A stretch of 9,758 bases of DNA from CAYSPT01 sp964432985 (GTDB lineage: Bacteria > Muiribacteriota > CAYSPT01), in contig CAYSPT010000117.1 in assembly GCA_964432985.1 (NCBI GenBank), positions 1-9,758 on the forward strand, in the 5' to 3' direction. Shown here in pieces: positions 1 to 6,420 of the stretch (its first letter is position 1; each line of letters opens with the position of its first letter). Both the position numbers and the translations under genes were made by a program. The notes under the pieces were generated by a model. The model was not told where the DNA came from and searched no databases. It saw only the letters and a list, made by a program, of their open reading frames with translations.

Positions 1-176
1 CGCAGGGGGGTGCGGTCGGTGTAATCGGGTGCGATGCGGGGCAGCCCGGTTATCCGGTACAATTCGTCATCCCATGTTTCGGGCACTTCTCCATCTCCCT
101 GGTTCACCTGGCATCGTGCCGGGGCAGAGACAACAGCCAGGGCGATAATCAGGATAAGGACCACCAGGGATTTCAT
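1..176 (-). CDS. Exported protein, N-terminal part only (cut by window edge)
   Basis: An open frame starts at ATG 176-174 and runs off the left edge without a stop, giving 58 residues. It begins MKSLVVLILIIALAVVSAPA, a classic Sec signal peptide: one Lys, a hydrophobic core of about 15 residues, and a small-residue cleavage region near Ala20 (S-A-P-A) or Cys22. The visible mature part (QVNQGDGEVPETWDDELYRI...) is acidic and rich in Trp, Asp and Glu. There is no clean lipobox before Cys22 (P-A-R-C), so a lipoprotein is unlikely. An AAGGA lies about 11 bases before the ATG, which is long spacing. The mature domain is not seen, so no function is given; periplasmic or surface export is inferred. 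Confidence 0.65.
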   Translation of the reverse strand, partial: MKSLVVLILIIALAVVSAPARCQVNQGDGEVPETWDDELYRITGLPRIAPDYTDRTPL

Positions 177-191
177 CGTCACCACATTCCT

Positions 192-207
192 TACTATTCG
201 GATAGTA
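192..207. promoter_or_regulatory. Inverted repeat in the leader of the exported-protein gene
   Basis: TACTAT-TCGG-ATAGTA is a perfect 6-bp inverted repeat with a 4-base loop, 16 bases upstream of the leftward start codon. It may be an operator half-site pair or a small leader hairpin in the divergent region between the exported protein and the release-factor homologue. It is short and AT-rich, so chance is possible. Confidence 0.25.
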
Positions 208-329
208 CCATGAATGTGCGTGGAATTGTGTGTGGAACGTGGAATAATGAAGAAATCATACCTTCAACCCCTGTCGCATTGACTTTTGAATAGTTGTTTG
301 TTAAGTTTTCATGTGAGAGAAGGCGTTCG

Positions 330-1508
330 TTGCCGGGCAGAGCATTGCAGGCAATTGCAGAGAGGATCGTGAACAAGTTGAATGTGAAAGAAACGCTCAT
401 ACTGCCTTCAACCAGCCGCTCCCTGGGGCAACTGGCCGCGATCCGGGGCGACGACCGGTGCGTACTGACGGTTTACTTTTCCGGTTCTCTGTCTCCCTCA
501 TCAGGCAAGGACTCAGTACGGCTAGTGGAGCTGCCAGCGAAACTGATTTCGGACGAAGGTCTCACGGATGACGAAGCGGAGCACCTCCGCCGCTCCCTCG
601 CTCTTTGGCAGAAAACCACTGCTGGTCTCACCCTTCCTCCTGCCCGGGGATGGGTGGGGGTTGTCTCGTGGATGACGGAAGACGTGGCGTTCGTTCAACT
701 GCCGGTCCCGGTGGAGCCGGCTGCCTGCCTGGACAACTCTCCTTTTCTTTATCCCGCCGGGCGTCTGCTTGACGACTTTGAGGCTTACGCGGTGGTGTAC
801 GCGGATCATGACCGCGCGGCCATCTATTGCGCCGCCCTGGGTAAAATGCGGGACGCGGGCAGTCTGCGGGGAGAGATCAAAAACCACGTTCGTAAAGGAG
901 GCTGGTCCCAGCAGCGCTACGAGCGCCGCCGTGACCGGGAAATTCGCCAGTACTGCCAGGAAATGATCGGAATACTGCAGAAACTGGTACAGAGCGAGAA
1001 TTTGCGCCGGATCATCCTGGCCGGTGACCGGATACTCCTGCATGAACTTACCGGGGTGATGGCTCCGGATATGAGCAAACTGGTCGTTTGTACGCTCCCG
1101 ATGATGGACGGGAAATCTCCCCATGAGATTTTTCGCGAGACGCTGACTGCCGCCGCGGAAGAGGAAAAACGGGAAGAACTCCGGCTGCGGGACACGATTC
1201 GTAAAGAGCTCGCTTCCGGCGGGCGGGCTGCCGCGGGTCCATCTTCCATCCTGGCCGCTTTGCGGGAAAAACGGGTCAACCGGCTGCTCGTCGGTCCCAT
1301 GAAAGATGTCGAGTTCTGGCGCTGCGGGCAGTGCGGGTCCAGCGGGCTCGGCTCACCGGCCGGGTGCTCCGATTGCGGGAATGATGTTTATTCGCAGTCA
1401 GCGGCCAACGAGTTTATGGACCTGGCCTTTGCCGGGGGAAGCCGGGTGGAGTTCACTTCTGAAGACCTGCCTGATCTGGATGGTGTCGGCGCGCTGCTAC
1501 GATGGTGA
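330..1508 (+). CDS. Bacterial eRF1/Vms1-like release-factor homologue (baeRF/VLRF1 type)
   Basis: This resembles the bacterial archaeo-eukaryotic release-factor (baeRF/VLRF1) group, homologues of eRF1 and Vms1 thought to hydrolyse peptidyl-tRNA on ribosomes. Counting from the chosen start (392 aa), KGGWSQQRYERRR at about 189-201 matches the GxxQ catalytic loop (GGQ in eRF1, GSQ in Vms1). An eRF1 domain 2/3-like region follows. Near the C-terminus is a Cys4 zinc ribbon (C332, C335, C346, C349), and the protein ends with GVGALLRW, like the eRF1 domain 3 tail. The start is uncertain. TTG at 330 has AGAAGG 6 bases upstream. The same frame extends to TTG 294, and GTG 369 is also possible. A weak promoter (TTGACT 279-284, then TAAGTT 302-307) would fit the 330 start. 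It is high in GC, as expected for host DNA. The family is fairly sure; peptidyl-tRNA hydrolysis is inferred from the motif. Confidence 0.75.
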   Translation: MPGRALQAIAERIVNKLNVKETLILPSTSRSLGQLAAIRGDDRCVLTVYFSGSLSPSSGKDSVRLVELPAKLISDEGLTDDEAEHLRRSLALWQKTTAGLTLPPARGWVGVVSWMTEDVAFVQLPVPVEPAACLDNSPFLYPAGRLLDDFEAYAVVYADHDRAAIYCAALGKMRDAGSLRGEIKNHVRKGGWSQQRYERRRDREIRQYCQEMIGILQKLVQSENLRRIILAGDRILLHELTGVMAPDMSKLVVCTLPMMDGKSPHEIFRETLTAAAEEEKREELRLRDTIRKELASGGRAAAGPSSILAALREKRVNRLLVGPMKDVEFWRCGQCGSSGLGSPAGCSDCGNDVYSQSAANEFMDLAFAGGSRVEFTSEDLPDLDGVGALLRW

Positions 1509-1587
1509 AAGTTCGCTCTGGCCTGCTCAGTGGCAAGCTGGATTTCCGTTAGTCACACGTCCCCGAACTGAGCGATTATAAAACATT

Positions 1588-1612
1588 TCTCTGTTCACCT
1601 GCAGAACAGGGA
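1588..1612. terminator. Hairpin between convergent genes, possible weak terminator
   Basis: A 9-bp stem (one G-T wobble) with a 7-base loop: TCTCTGTTC (1588-1596) pairs with GAACAGGGA (1604-1612). On the plus strand no T-run follows. On the minus strand the stem is followed by an AT-rich stretch with TTTT, so it would work better for leftward transcripts from the methyltransferase. Terminator function is inferred from position and the stem only. Confidence 0.3.
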
Positions 1613-1700
1613 GATAGGTGTCACATTTTAATACTCGGGAGACCGTGCGACACCCATAAGACTCTTAACCAGCACCAACATTGATTATACCTTTAGCGAC

Positions 1701-1714
1701 CGTGTCCGTGTTCA
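1701..1714 (+). repeat. Direct repeat copy A flanking the FkbM methyltransferase
   Basis: CGTGTCCGTGTTCA occurs here and again, exactly, at 2662-2675, on the two sides of the methyltransferase gene. Both copies are preceded within about 20 bases by TATACC and by TAGCG, so similarity extends beyond the 14-base core. It may be a trace of insertion or of recombination between intergenic repeats. Confidence 0.5.
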
Positions 1715-1819
1715 TTCCATTGATATTAAGCTCTCCCAAATAGGACTGTATTGTTTTTGATTCAAAGAGCTCGAGGGATCTTACAAACCTCTAACGGCGT
1801 TCCCACCCAGTGGAGCCCG

Positions 1820-2620
1820 TCATTGGGCAATAGAACGGGCATATACATCTCCCCAGGACATTAATGGAACCTCCGACAGTGCTTTCCTGATCTCTTCCGT
1901 CGTAACCCACTTGGGAAGGAGGAACTCCATGGATTCGCCGAAGCTTATCTGATACTGATAATCCCCTATATGGCAAAGGTGTTCGATGCATCTGAATGTG
2001 CTTTTTATGAATTCATGAGCGAACTCTATGGAAAGCGCTTCAACAGGAATGGATAGACCGGAAATGACTTGTTCTTCAAATCCTTCAACGTCGATCTTCA
2101 TAAAGGCTGGGCGGCCATATTGGGCAATGAGATTGTCGAGAGTATCAATAAGCACCATTTCTTTTCGATCCCAATTGTACTCTGAGAAACGTCCACTCTC
2201 TTTGACAGAACGAACCCAATCAGGTGAAAGTGAGGAAATTGAGTGGGCGTTGCTTATTAGCATCTCAACTTGACCTGCTGCTGCACCAAGTGCCTTTCTG
2301 ACCAGGTGAAAGTTGGCAGTGTCCTTGAAGACGGAGTGAAGAAAATCCGCACAAGCAGTTTGAGGCTCGATTGCGACAGTAACAGCGCCCAACCTGGAGA
2401 ACACTTTGGTGCGGTTCCCAAAATTAGCTCCGATGTCGAAGACAAGGTCACCCGTGGCGATGAATTGGCGATAGAACTCAAATCGCGTCTGATCTTCGCA
2501 GGACCAATTCCAGAAGTGCCGAGCCTCCCGTCGCATTCTGTACCGTTCGACGAAGTGCCGGTAAATGGCTAATAATGGAGTCCTCTTGGCGATGGTCTTG
2601 AGGGTTTGTTTCATGTTCAT
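1820..2620 (-). CDS. FkbM-family SAM-dependent methyltransferase
   Basis: A 266-residue class I methyltransferase of the FkbM type, which usually O-methylates sugars, polysaccharides or secondary metabolites. SAM motif I is FDIGANFGN at 61-69, with the acidic ribose-binding residue in AIEP (E85). FkbM-typical segments follow: DTLDNL at about 159-164 and MKIDVEGFEEQVISGL at 174-189. The N-terminal 40 residues are basic. No signal peptide is seen, so it is probably cytoplasmic. I chose ATG 2620 (MNMKQTL); ATG 2614 is also possible, and the frame extends upstream to GTG 2656. No start has a clear Shine-Dalgarno site. By eye it is less GC-rich than its neighbours, and 14-base direct repeats flank it, which suggests acquisition. 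The substrate is unknown; no glycosyltransferase lies next to it to suggest one. Confidence 0.85.
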   Translation of the reverse strand: MNMKQTLKTIAKRTPLLAIYRHFVERYRMRREARHFWNWSCEDQTRFEFYRQFIATGDLVFDIGANFGNRTKVFSRLGAVTVAIEPQTACADFLHSVFKDTANFHLVRKALGAAAGQVEMLISNAHSISSLSPDWVRSVKESGRFSEYNWDRKEMVLIDTLDNLIAQYGRPAFMKIDVEGFEEQVISGLSIPVEALSIEFAHEFIKSTFRCIEHLCHIGDYQYQISFGESMEFLLPKWVTTEEIRKALSEVPLMSWGDVYARSIAQ

Positions 2621-2661
2621 ATTGTTTTTCAACGGTCCTGGAATATACCGGTACACGATAG

Positions 2662-2675
2662 CGTGTCCGTGTTCA
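2662..2675 (+). repeat. Direct repeat copy B flanking the FkbM methyltransferase
   Basis: Second exact copy of CGTGTCCGTGTTCA, 961 bases from copy A. It lies just upstream of the methyltransferase and immediately beyond the stop codon of the MipA-like gene, so the pair brackets only the methyltransferase. Confidence 0.5.
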
Positions 2676-2683
2676 AGCGCTTA

Positions 2684-3625
2684 TTACAAAACACAGTTCA
2701 GGCCCAGCATGGCTGAATAACCCGTATCGTCCTTGACTATGGGGCTGTCCGCGGCGTCGCCTAGCAGTTTTTTTACCCCGAGTCGTAGCATGATTGTCCG
2801 TTTCTCGTCCAGGGGGCGTCCCAGCATGATGGAGAAACCAACGTCCTTGAAGCCGCCTTCCGGATCGTATCGGTCATACACCGATCGGGCCGCCTGAATG
2901 CTGTCAATTCCGAAGAAGGCGTCCATGTACTCGTCGCTGGCCCAGGTTACGGTGGGTCCGAGGGATATGAAGAGCGAACCTGCAAACGGCAGTTTGAAAT
3001 GGCTGCCGGGCTTGTCCCCGGGTCCCCCGGAATGTTGCCTCCCAGGATGTTGTCCGTGACCTCCTCTTCTGCTTCCCATGGGCATTCTAAACGTGGCGCC
3101 CAGGGTGATCAGCGTTCCGCCGACACTTCCTCCCACCGCCTGAGATACTTTCGCCGACATGCTGAACAGTCCTTTTTTCATAATCGTACCGGCACCGAGA
3201 ATAAAGCTCTTCCCCGTTTCTCCCAGACCGATTAGGGCGCTCGACCGGTTCTCGTGCCGTCCCCGTCGGAATCCGGCGGACAGGTTGATAGTGAGGTCCC
3301 TGGTTTTGCGCAGCGTGTACTGAAGACCCCCGTGGGCCAGGGACAATCGGTTTCTCCAGGCGACACTGAGCATCGGCATGGCCCGGACGTCGTACTCATC
3401 GGAGCCCTCGTAGGCGGGCCCGGTTATCACGCCGATTCCGAGTCGAACATCCCAATCTCTTCTCAAGTTTCTAAATCTTGGCCCATTCCAGAAACCACCC
3501 ATGGAAATATTTTCCTGTCCCGACGAGAACTCTTCAGCCCGAGTGATGTCCGGAACGGAGATGAGAAGAGTCAATGCAATGAGAGAGCAGAGCATGACGA
3601 TTGCGATTCGATGTTCTTTTATCAT
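2684..3625 (-). CDS. MipA/OmpV-family outer-membrane protein
   Basis: A 313-residue outer-membrane beta-barrel of the MipA/OmpV type. Some family members scaffold murein-processing enzymes; many others are uncharacterised porin-like proteins. The N-terminus is a signal peptide: K3 and R6, a hydrophobic stretch at about 8-24, and cleavage after TRA at about residue 30. The diagnostic segment GIGVITGPAYEGSDEYDVRAMPML is at about 63-85, and the family-typical SLGPTVTWASDEYMDAFFGI at 221-240. Alternating hydrophobic strands run to the C-terminus. Residues 186-208 form a Gly/His/Arg-rich loop (three His) that interrupts the barrel and could bind metal. The start is ATG 3625; an in-frame TAG lies four codons upstream, so no longer form exists. 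AAGGAAGGA lies 12-14 bases upstream, unusually far. The gene ends in tandem TAA stops. Confidence 0.85.
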   Translation of the reverse strand: MIKEHRIAIVMLCSLIALTLLISVPDITRAEEFSSGQENISMGGFWNGPRFRNLRRDWDVRLGIGVITGPAYEGSDEYDVRAMPMLSVAWRNRLSLAHGGLQYTLRKTRDLTINLSAGFRRGRHENRSSALIGLGETGKSFILGAGTIMKKGLFSMSAKVSQAVGGSVGGTLITLGATFRMPMGSRRGGHGQHPGRQHSGGPGDKPGSHFKLPFAGSLFISLGPTVTWASDEYMDAFFGIDSIQAARSVYDRYDPEGGFKDVGFSIMLGRPLDEKRTIMLRLGVKKLLGDAADSPIVKDDTGYSAMLGLNCVL

Positions 3626-3681
3626 GATGTGTTTCTACATCCTTCCTTTGCTTTCTACGGGTATGCAATAGGTATGGGATC

Positions 3682-3687
3682 ATTATA
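3682..3687 (-). promoter_or_regulatory. Possible -10 element of the MipA-like gene
   Basis: The minus strand reads TATAAT, a perfect -10 hexamer, about 57 bases upstream of the start codon. It predicts a leader of about 50 bases. No good -35 hexamer is found at 16-18 bases, so an activator may be needed or the match may be chance. Confidence 0.3.
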
Positions 3688-3842
3688 CACTCCGTTTATA
3701 AATATTCTCTTGAATTTGGGCCATTTTGTTGACCTGTCTCCCAAAACAGGATCAGTTTTTGGGGGCAGATCAGTCCAGTCTGTCATTATCGTCCATCCTG
3801 TCCATATTTTGGCAAGGAATAGGATATTGTTGCACATAGAAT

Positions 3843-3863
3843 TGATGTCAAACTGATGTCAAA
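3843..3863. repeat. Tandem TGATGTCAAA pair
   Basis: TGATGTCAAA occurs at 3843-3852 and 3854-3863, period 11, about one helical turn. On the minus strand each copy reads TTTGACATCA and so contains TTGACA, a consensus -35 hexamer, although no convincing -10 follows either copy. It could be a two-site operator or an old recombinase binding site next to the tRNA locus. Confidence 0.35.
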
Positions 3864-3905
3864 ATCGATTTTGGACTCTGGAAAAGGCCCTCAGGAAAAG
3901 CCGAA

Positions 3906-3930
3906 AAGCCCCGTCAACTGGGGCTTCTTT
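3906..3930 (+). terminator. Intrinsic terminator hairpin
   Basis: AAGCCCC (3906-3912) pairs with GGGGCTT (3920-3926) around a 7-base loop and is followed by CTTTTT. On the minus strand the stem is followed by TTCGGCTTTT, so it could also act as a back-up stop for leftward tRNA transcription. Confidence 0.6.
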
Positions 3931-3991
3931 TTCGTAAGTCACCTTGCCCACCAGAAGGCTGGTTACTTATCAGTGTTTATCCTGCCGCCCT

Positions 3992-4034
3992 GCCCATAAA
4001 AAAAGAGCCCGATTCGGGCTCTTTTTTTATGGGC
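3992..4034. terminator. Bidirectional terminator of the tRNA-Lys gene, 43-bp perfect palindrome
   Basis: The core GAGCCCGA-T-TCGGGCTC has seven T on both sides in the respective reading directions, a strong symmetric intrinsic terminator. Perfect complementarity extends to 21-base arms (3992-4012 with 4014-4034), so the outer GCCCAT mirrors the tRNA acceptor end ATGGGC. On the minus strand it follows directly after the discriminator base of the tRNA remnant. Confidence 0.85.
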
Positions 4035-4071
4035 CATGGAGGAATCGAACCTCCAACCTTCTGATTAAGAG
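4030..4071 (-). other. Attachment half-site: 3' part of tRNA-Lys(CTT)
   Basis: Read on the minus strand: anticodon loop CTCTTAA (anticodon CTT), 3' anticodon stem TCAGA, variable loop AGGTT, T-arm GGAGG-TTCGATT-CCTCC, acceptor strand ATGGCCC and discriminator A. No CCA is encoded. The sequence 5' of the loop (CCGAAA) cannot pair with TCAGA, and no D-arm or GGGCCAT acceptor strand follows, so the gene is broken at the anticodon loop. It is followed by its native terminator, so this is the chromosomal 3' remnant left by integration. The full tRNA should be rebuilt at the element's other end, where GGGCCAT would start the gene. Confidence 0.85.
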
Positions 4072-4092
4072 TTTCGGTCTGGTTGTCTGTGG

Positions 4093-4160
4093 ATGTCTAC
4101 ACTTGTCATGTAAATGCCTTTGTATGTTGAGCTTTCAGTGTTCATATGTCTATACTTATC
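4093..4160. repeat. Candidate arm-type integrase sites
   Basis: ATGTCTACACTTGTC (4093-4107) and ATGTCTATACTTATC (4146-4160) match at 13 of 15 positions in the same orientation, 53 bases apart, between the core att site and the integrase stop codon. Tyrosine integrases of tRNA-targeting phages with an extra N-terminal domain bind such arm sites on the phage side of the core. Function is inferred from placement. Confidence 0.45.
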
Positions 4161-4188
4161 TACAAGCATCTCTCTAGAGTTGGGCCAG

Positions 4189-4214
4189 TTAGTTGGTCAA
4201 CTTAGTTGGTCAAC
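4189..4214. repeat. Perfect 13-bp tandem duplication at the integrase stop
   Basis: TTAGTTGGTCAAC occurs twice head to tail (4189-4201 and 4202-4214). Each unit contains GTTG-GT-CAAC, a small inverted repeat. The integrase stop codon lies in the second unit, so one unit is coding and the other is not. This could be an excisionase or integrase site, or a recent slippage duplication. Confidence 0.6.
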
Positions 4215-5349
4215 CAATGATGGCATCCATCTTATCCGCAGCTTCCTTCTGCATGCTCGGTAGAACATGCGAATACGTATCCAGCGTGAGGCTTATCTGA
4301 CTATGTCCGAGTAATTCCTGCACGACCTTCGGATGAACTCCTTGACGCAGCAGGAGCGTGGCTGCTGTATGTCGCAGATCATGAAACCTAATCCTTAGTA
4401 CTCCTGCTTTCTCTAACAGGGGATAGAATGAGTTTTTCAGGAGGTTAGACTGGTTTATCGGGGTTCCTATCGATGTGGTGAATATTAACCCAATATTTTG
4501 CCAATCTGCTCCCGCTGTGAGGCGTTGCTTGGCCTGCTGAGCTTTGTGCTTCTTAAGAGCCTTAGTGGCCAGGATCGTCAGGTGGACGGTACGCCTTGAT
4601 TTGGCAGATTTCGGCTCCTTGAAGTATGCTTTTCCTTTGTCCCATTGAACCTGCCTTTGGATTTGCAGAGTTCCCGCTCGTGGGTTGAAATCCGTCCATT
4701 TCAAACCGAGCAGTTCTCCCTGGCGTAGACCAGTGCTTACAGCGAGTACATATAAGGCATACAAGTCATCATCTTGAGCTGCTTGAAGCAATTCCTTTAC
4801 CTCTTCAGGTATGAGAACATTCATTTCTCTCTTCGGAATCTTGGGACGGTCGACGGCATCGGATACATTGCGCGGTACCATACCCCATCTCAGCGCCTGG
4901 GATAGTGCCCTATGTAGGACAGCATGTATTAACCTCACTGTGTGAGTAAGGCCAGCATCCTGTTTAATGCGGTACAGGTGTTGCAAATGGCGGGGTTGGA
5001 GCTGCTTCAGTTTGTGATATCCGATAGTCGGAATAATATGGTTGTGGACAATACCTCTGTAACTCTCGTAAGTCTTTAAAGCTGTAGATCCCTTAACTGA
5101 ATCTTCAAGCCAATTGAGCATAAACCTTTTAACTGTAGTATTCCCAGTACTTATCGGAAGCCCTTTTTGAATATCCGATCTCAGCTTGACCATGGCGTCC
5201 TGGACTTCTTTTCTGGTTCTGCCGTAAATATATTTCTTTTTGGGTTTTCCAGATGGGGATAGATCTTGACTTATCGTAACAATGGCTGACCAACGGCCAT
5301 CCTTTCGCTTATAAATACATCCTTCACCGCGTCCTCGTCGCTTTGTCAT
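4210..5349 (-). CDS. int: Tyrosine recombinase, phage integrase
   Basis: A 379-residue site-specific recombinase that integrates and excises the element at tRNA-Lys. N-terminal MTKRRGRGEGCIYKRKDGRWSA (about 1-22) is the AP2-like arm-binding domain. A SAM-like core-binding domain follows at about 70-170, then the catalytic domain. Catalytic residues: Arg209 (GLRQGELLGL), a beta-strand Lys at about 247-250, HDLRH (H323, R326), LGH (H349) and the nucleophile Tyr359 (DTYSHV). All are present, so it should be active. The start is ATG 5349, with GGGA about 10 bases upstream. An in-frame GTG at 5358 overlaps the upstream stop as GTGA and would add three residues. It lies leftward, second in a unit behind the zinc-finger protein, with its 3' end about 140 bases from the att core. 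Confidence 0.92.
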   Translation of the reverse strand: MTKRRGRGEGCIYKRKDGRWSAIVTISQDLSPSGKPKKKYIYGRTRKEVQDAMVKLRSDIQKGLPISTGNTTVKRFMLNWLEDSVKGSTALKTYESYRGIVHNHIIPTIGYHKLKQLQPRHLQHLYRIKQDAGLTHTVRLIHAVLHRALSQALRWGMVPRNVSDAVDRPKIPKREMNVLIPEEVKELLQAAQDDDLYALYVLAVSTGLRQGELLGLKWTDFNPRAGTLQIQRQVQWDKGKAYFKEPKSAKSRRTVHLTILATKALKKHKAQQAKQRLTAGADWQNIGLIFTTSIGTPINQSNLLKNSFYPLLEKAGVLRIRFHDLRHTAATLLLRQGVHPKVVQELLGHSQISLTLDTYSHVLPSMQKEAADKMDAIIG

Positions 5350-5354
5350 GATAT

Positions 5355-6374
5355 TCACATCCCATCATTTGTATTGTGTTTCTTCTTCTTGCTCTGCCTG
5401 CGTCTATAGGCTTTACATTTACATGTATTACTACAGTATTTTTTACTCCTTCGATACGAACTTGGACTATTAGTGTAGTCTCCTACTTCCATCCATGTTG
5501 GGCACATTGCACAACGTCGATACTCTTTATTCCCATCGATTGCGCGGGCAAATTGCAGCCACATAGCACCAATAAGATTCTTGGGCCTGAAGTTCAGTTC
5601 GGGTTTATCGTTTGTCATTGAAAATATTAGCTGTGGTGGATAACAATGCAGTTGAAGTTTGTTGTTTATTATGACTTGCGCGGCAAAGAGAGCGAGTCTG
5701 GTGTATTCTTCTTTATTACATGACTCCGGTATAGCAAACTTAAATGTTGACATATCGCTGCTAAGGAGAAGATTAGGCTTTTCTTCTAATATATGAGCAC
5801 TCGAATACATATACGATTCGATACTGATTTCCTGCGTACGTTCTTCTTGCATAAGCCCGCTTAGGAAGGAGATTCCATCATAATTAATGGGATCTACGTA
5901 TTTGAAAACTTGTTCTCCAAGCATACTCTGATTTTCGGATACGATACATGAACGTATAAATTCAACTCTCCCTTCTTTCGAAGCCTCCCAGAGAACGACA
6001 GCGCGTTTCATCGCTACTACTTCGTTTTCCCACATTAGAACTGCTTCTCCTTGATAAGACTCCACTGTTGCGACATCCATAATCTCCTGAGGACGACTCA
6101 GTAAGCCATACTGGCTGGCAAAGTCACAGATAGCTTCTTCTGTTAAATCAAGTTTACTGAAATGAAGAAACAAAGATTTTGCCGATTCGAATGGCTTATA
6201 TCGCGTGATTTTTGGAGCAACGCCCCAAGGTTTACCATTGGTTATGCATACACATTCTTTGGTGAGCTTAGGGTATATATTAACTGGCGGATCCATATAC
6301 TTTGTAATTCTGGCCTTAGCAAATCTGTAACCCTCATTTGCAACATCCCAGGTGAAATCAAACAACAAATCCAT
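5355..6374 (-). CDS. Conserved uncharacterised protein with C-terminal CGNR-like zinc finger
   Basis: A 339-residue cytoplasmic protein. The C-terminus holds a treble-clef-like finger: C288-x2-C291 (RRCAMCPTWMEV) and C314-x3-C318 (KKYCSNTCKCKAYRRRQ), ending in a very basic tail (KSKKKKH), likely DNA-binding. Upstream are segments typical of a widespread unnamed family: YKPFESAKSLFLHF (59-72), FASQYGLL (85-92) and LIGAMWLQFARAI (267-279). I chose ATG 6374 because AAAGGA (6383-6388) lies 8 bases upstream. The frame stays open to 6842, but that extension would run antisense through the divergent promoters and the Cro-like gene. The stop overlaps a possible GTG start of the integrase, so the two are cotranscribed. 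It takes the place that CI repressors hold in lambda-like phages, but no HTH is evident. A regulatory role is inferred from position only. Confidence 0.8.
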   Translation of the reverse strand: MDLLFDFTWDVANEGYRFAKARITKYMDPPVNIYPKLTKECVCITNGKPWGVAPKITRYKPFESAKSLFLHFSKLDLTEEAICDFASQYGLLSRPQEIMDVATVESYQGEAVLMWENEVVAMKRAVVLWEASKEGRVEFIRSCIVSENQSMLGEQVFKYVDPINYDGISFLSGLMQEERTQEISIESYMYSSAHILEEKPNLLLSSDMSTFKFAIPESCNKEEYTRLALFAAQVIINNKLQLHCYPPQLIFSMTNDKPELNFRPKNLIGAMWLQFARAIDGNKEYRRCAMCPTWMEVGDYTNSPSSYRRSKKYCSNTCKCKAYRRRQSKKKKHNTNDGM

Positions 6375-6420
6375 ATATAACATCCTTTCGGCATACATTC
6401 TATAGTGACTACAACACGAG

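Larger units (their letters stand above)
1509..1819. other. Intergenic region between convergent genes
   Basis: There is no credible gene in these 311 bases. The region separates the rightward release-factor homologue from the leftward methyltransferase. It holds one good hairpin (1588-1612), a longer-range GGTGTC/GACACC pair (about 1617-1656), and one copy of a 14-base repeat (1701-1714) that recurs beyond the methyltransferase. I see no strong T-tract terminator for either gene. Confidence 0.5.
3626..4029. other. Intergenic region between MipA-like gene and the tRNA remnant
   Basis: There is no credible gene in these roughly 400 bases. From left to right: the likely mipA-type promoter; a hairpin CCCAAAA/TTTTGGG with a 10-base loop (3740-3763); a stretch of degenerate short repeats around GTCCAT and CTGTC (3774-3807); a tandem TGATGTCAAA pair (3843-3863); a hairpin terminator (3906-3930); and the large tRNA terminator (3992-4034). 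The 60-codon open frame on the minus strand here is repeat-derived and not protein-like. Confidence 0.5.

Noticed and set aside
522..1300. Several antisense frames opposite the release-factor homologue
   Set aside because: They are typical GC-rich shadow frames with Arg/Ser/Pro-rich composition and no start signals.
3655..3837. 60-residue minus-strand frame upstream of the MipA-like gene
   Set aside because: The sequence is made of degenerate GGACAGGATGGAC-like repeats and gives a Trp/Thr/Asp-repeat peptide without a ribosome site.
3944..4177. Open frame with WRNRTSNLLIKS on the plus strand
   Set aside because: This is the familiar artefact of translating a tRNA gene antisense; it covers the tRNA remnant and its terminator.
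4189..4214. Start of a CRISPR array
   Set aside because: There are only two 13-base units with no spacer between them.
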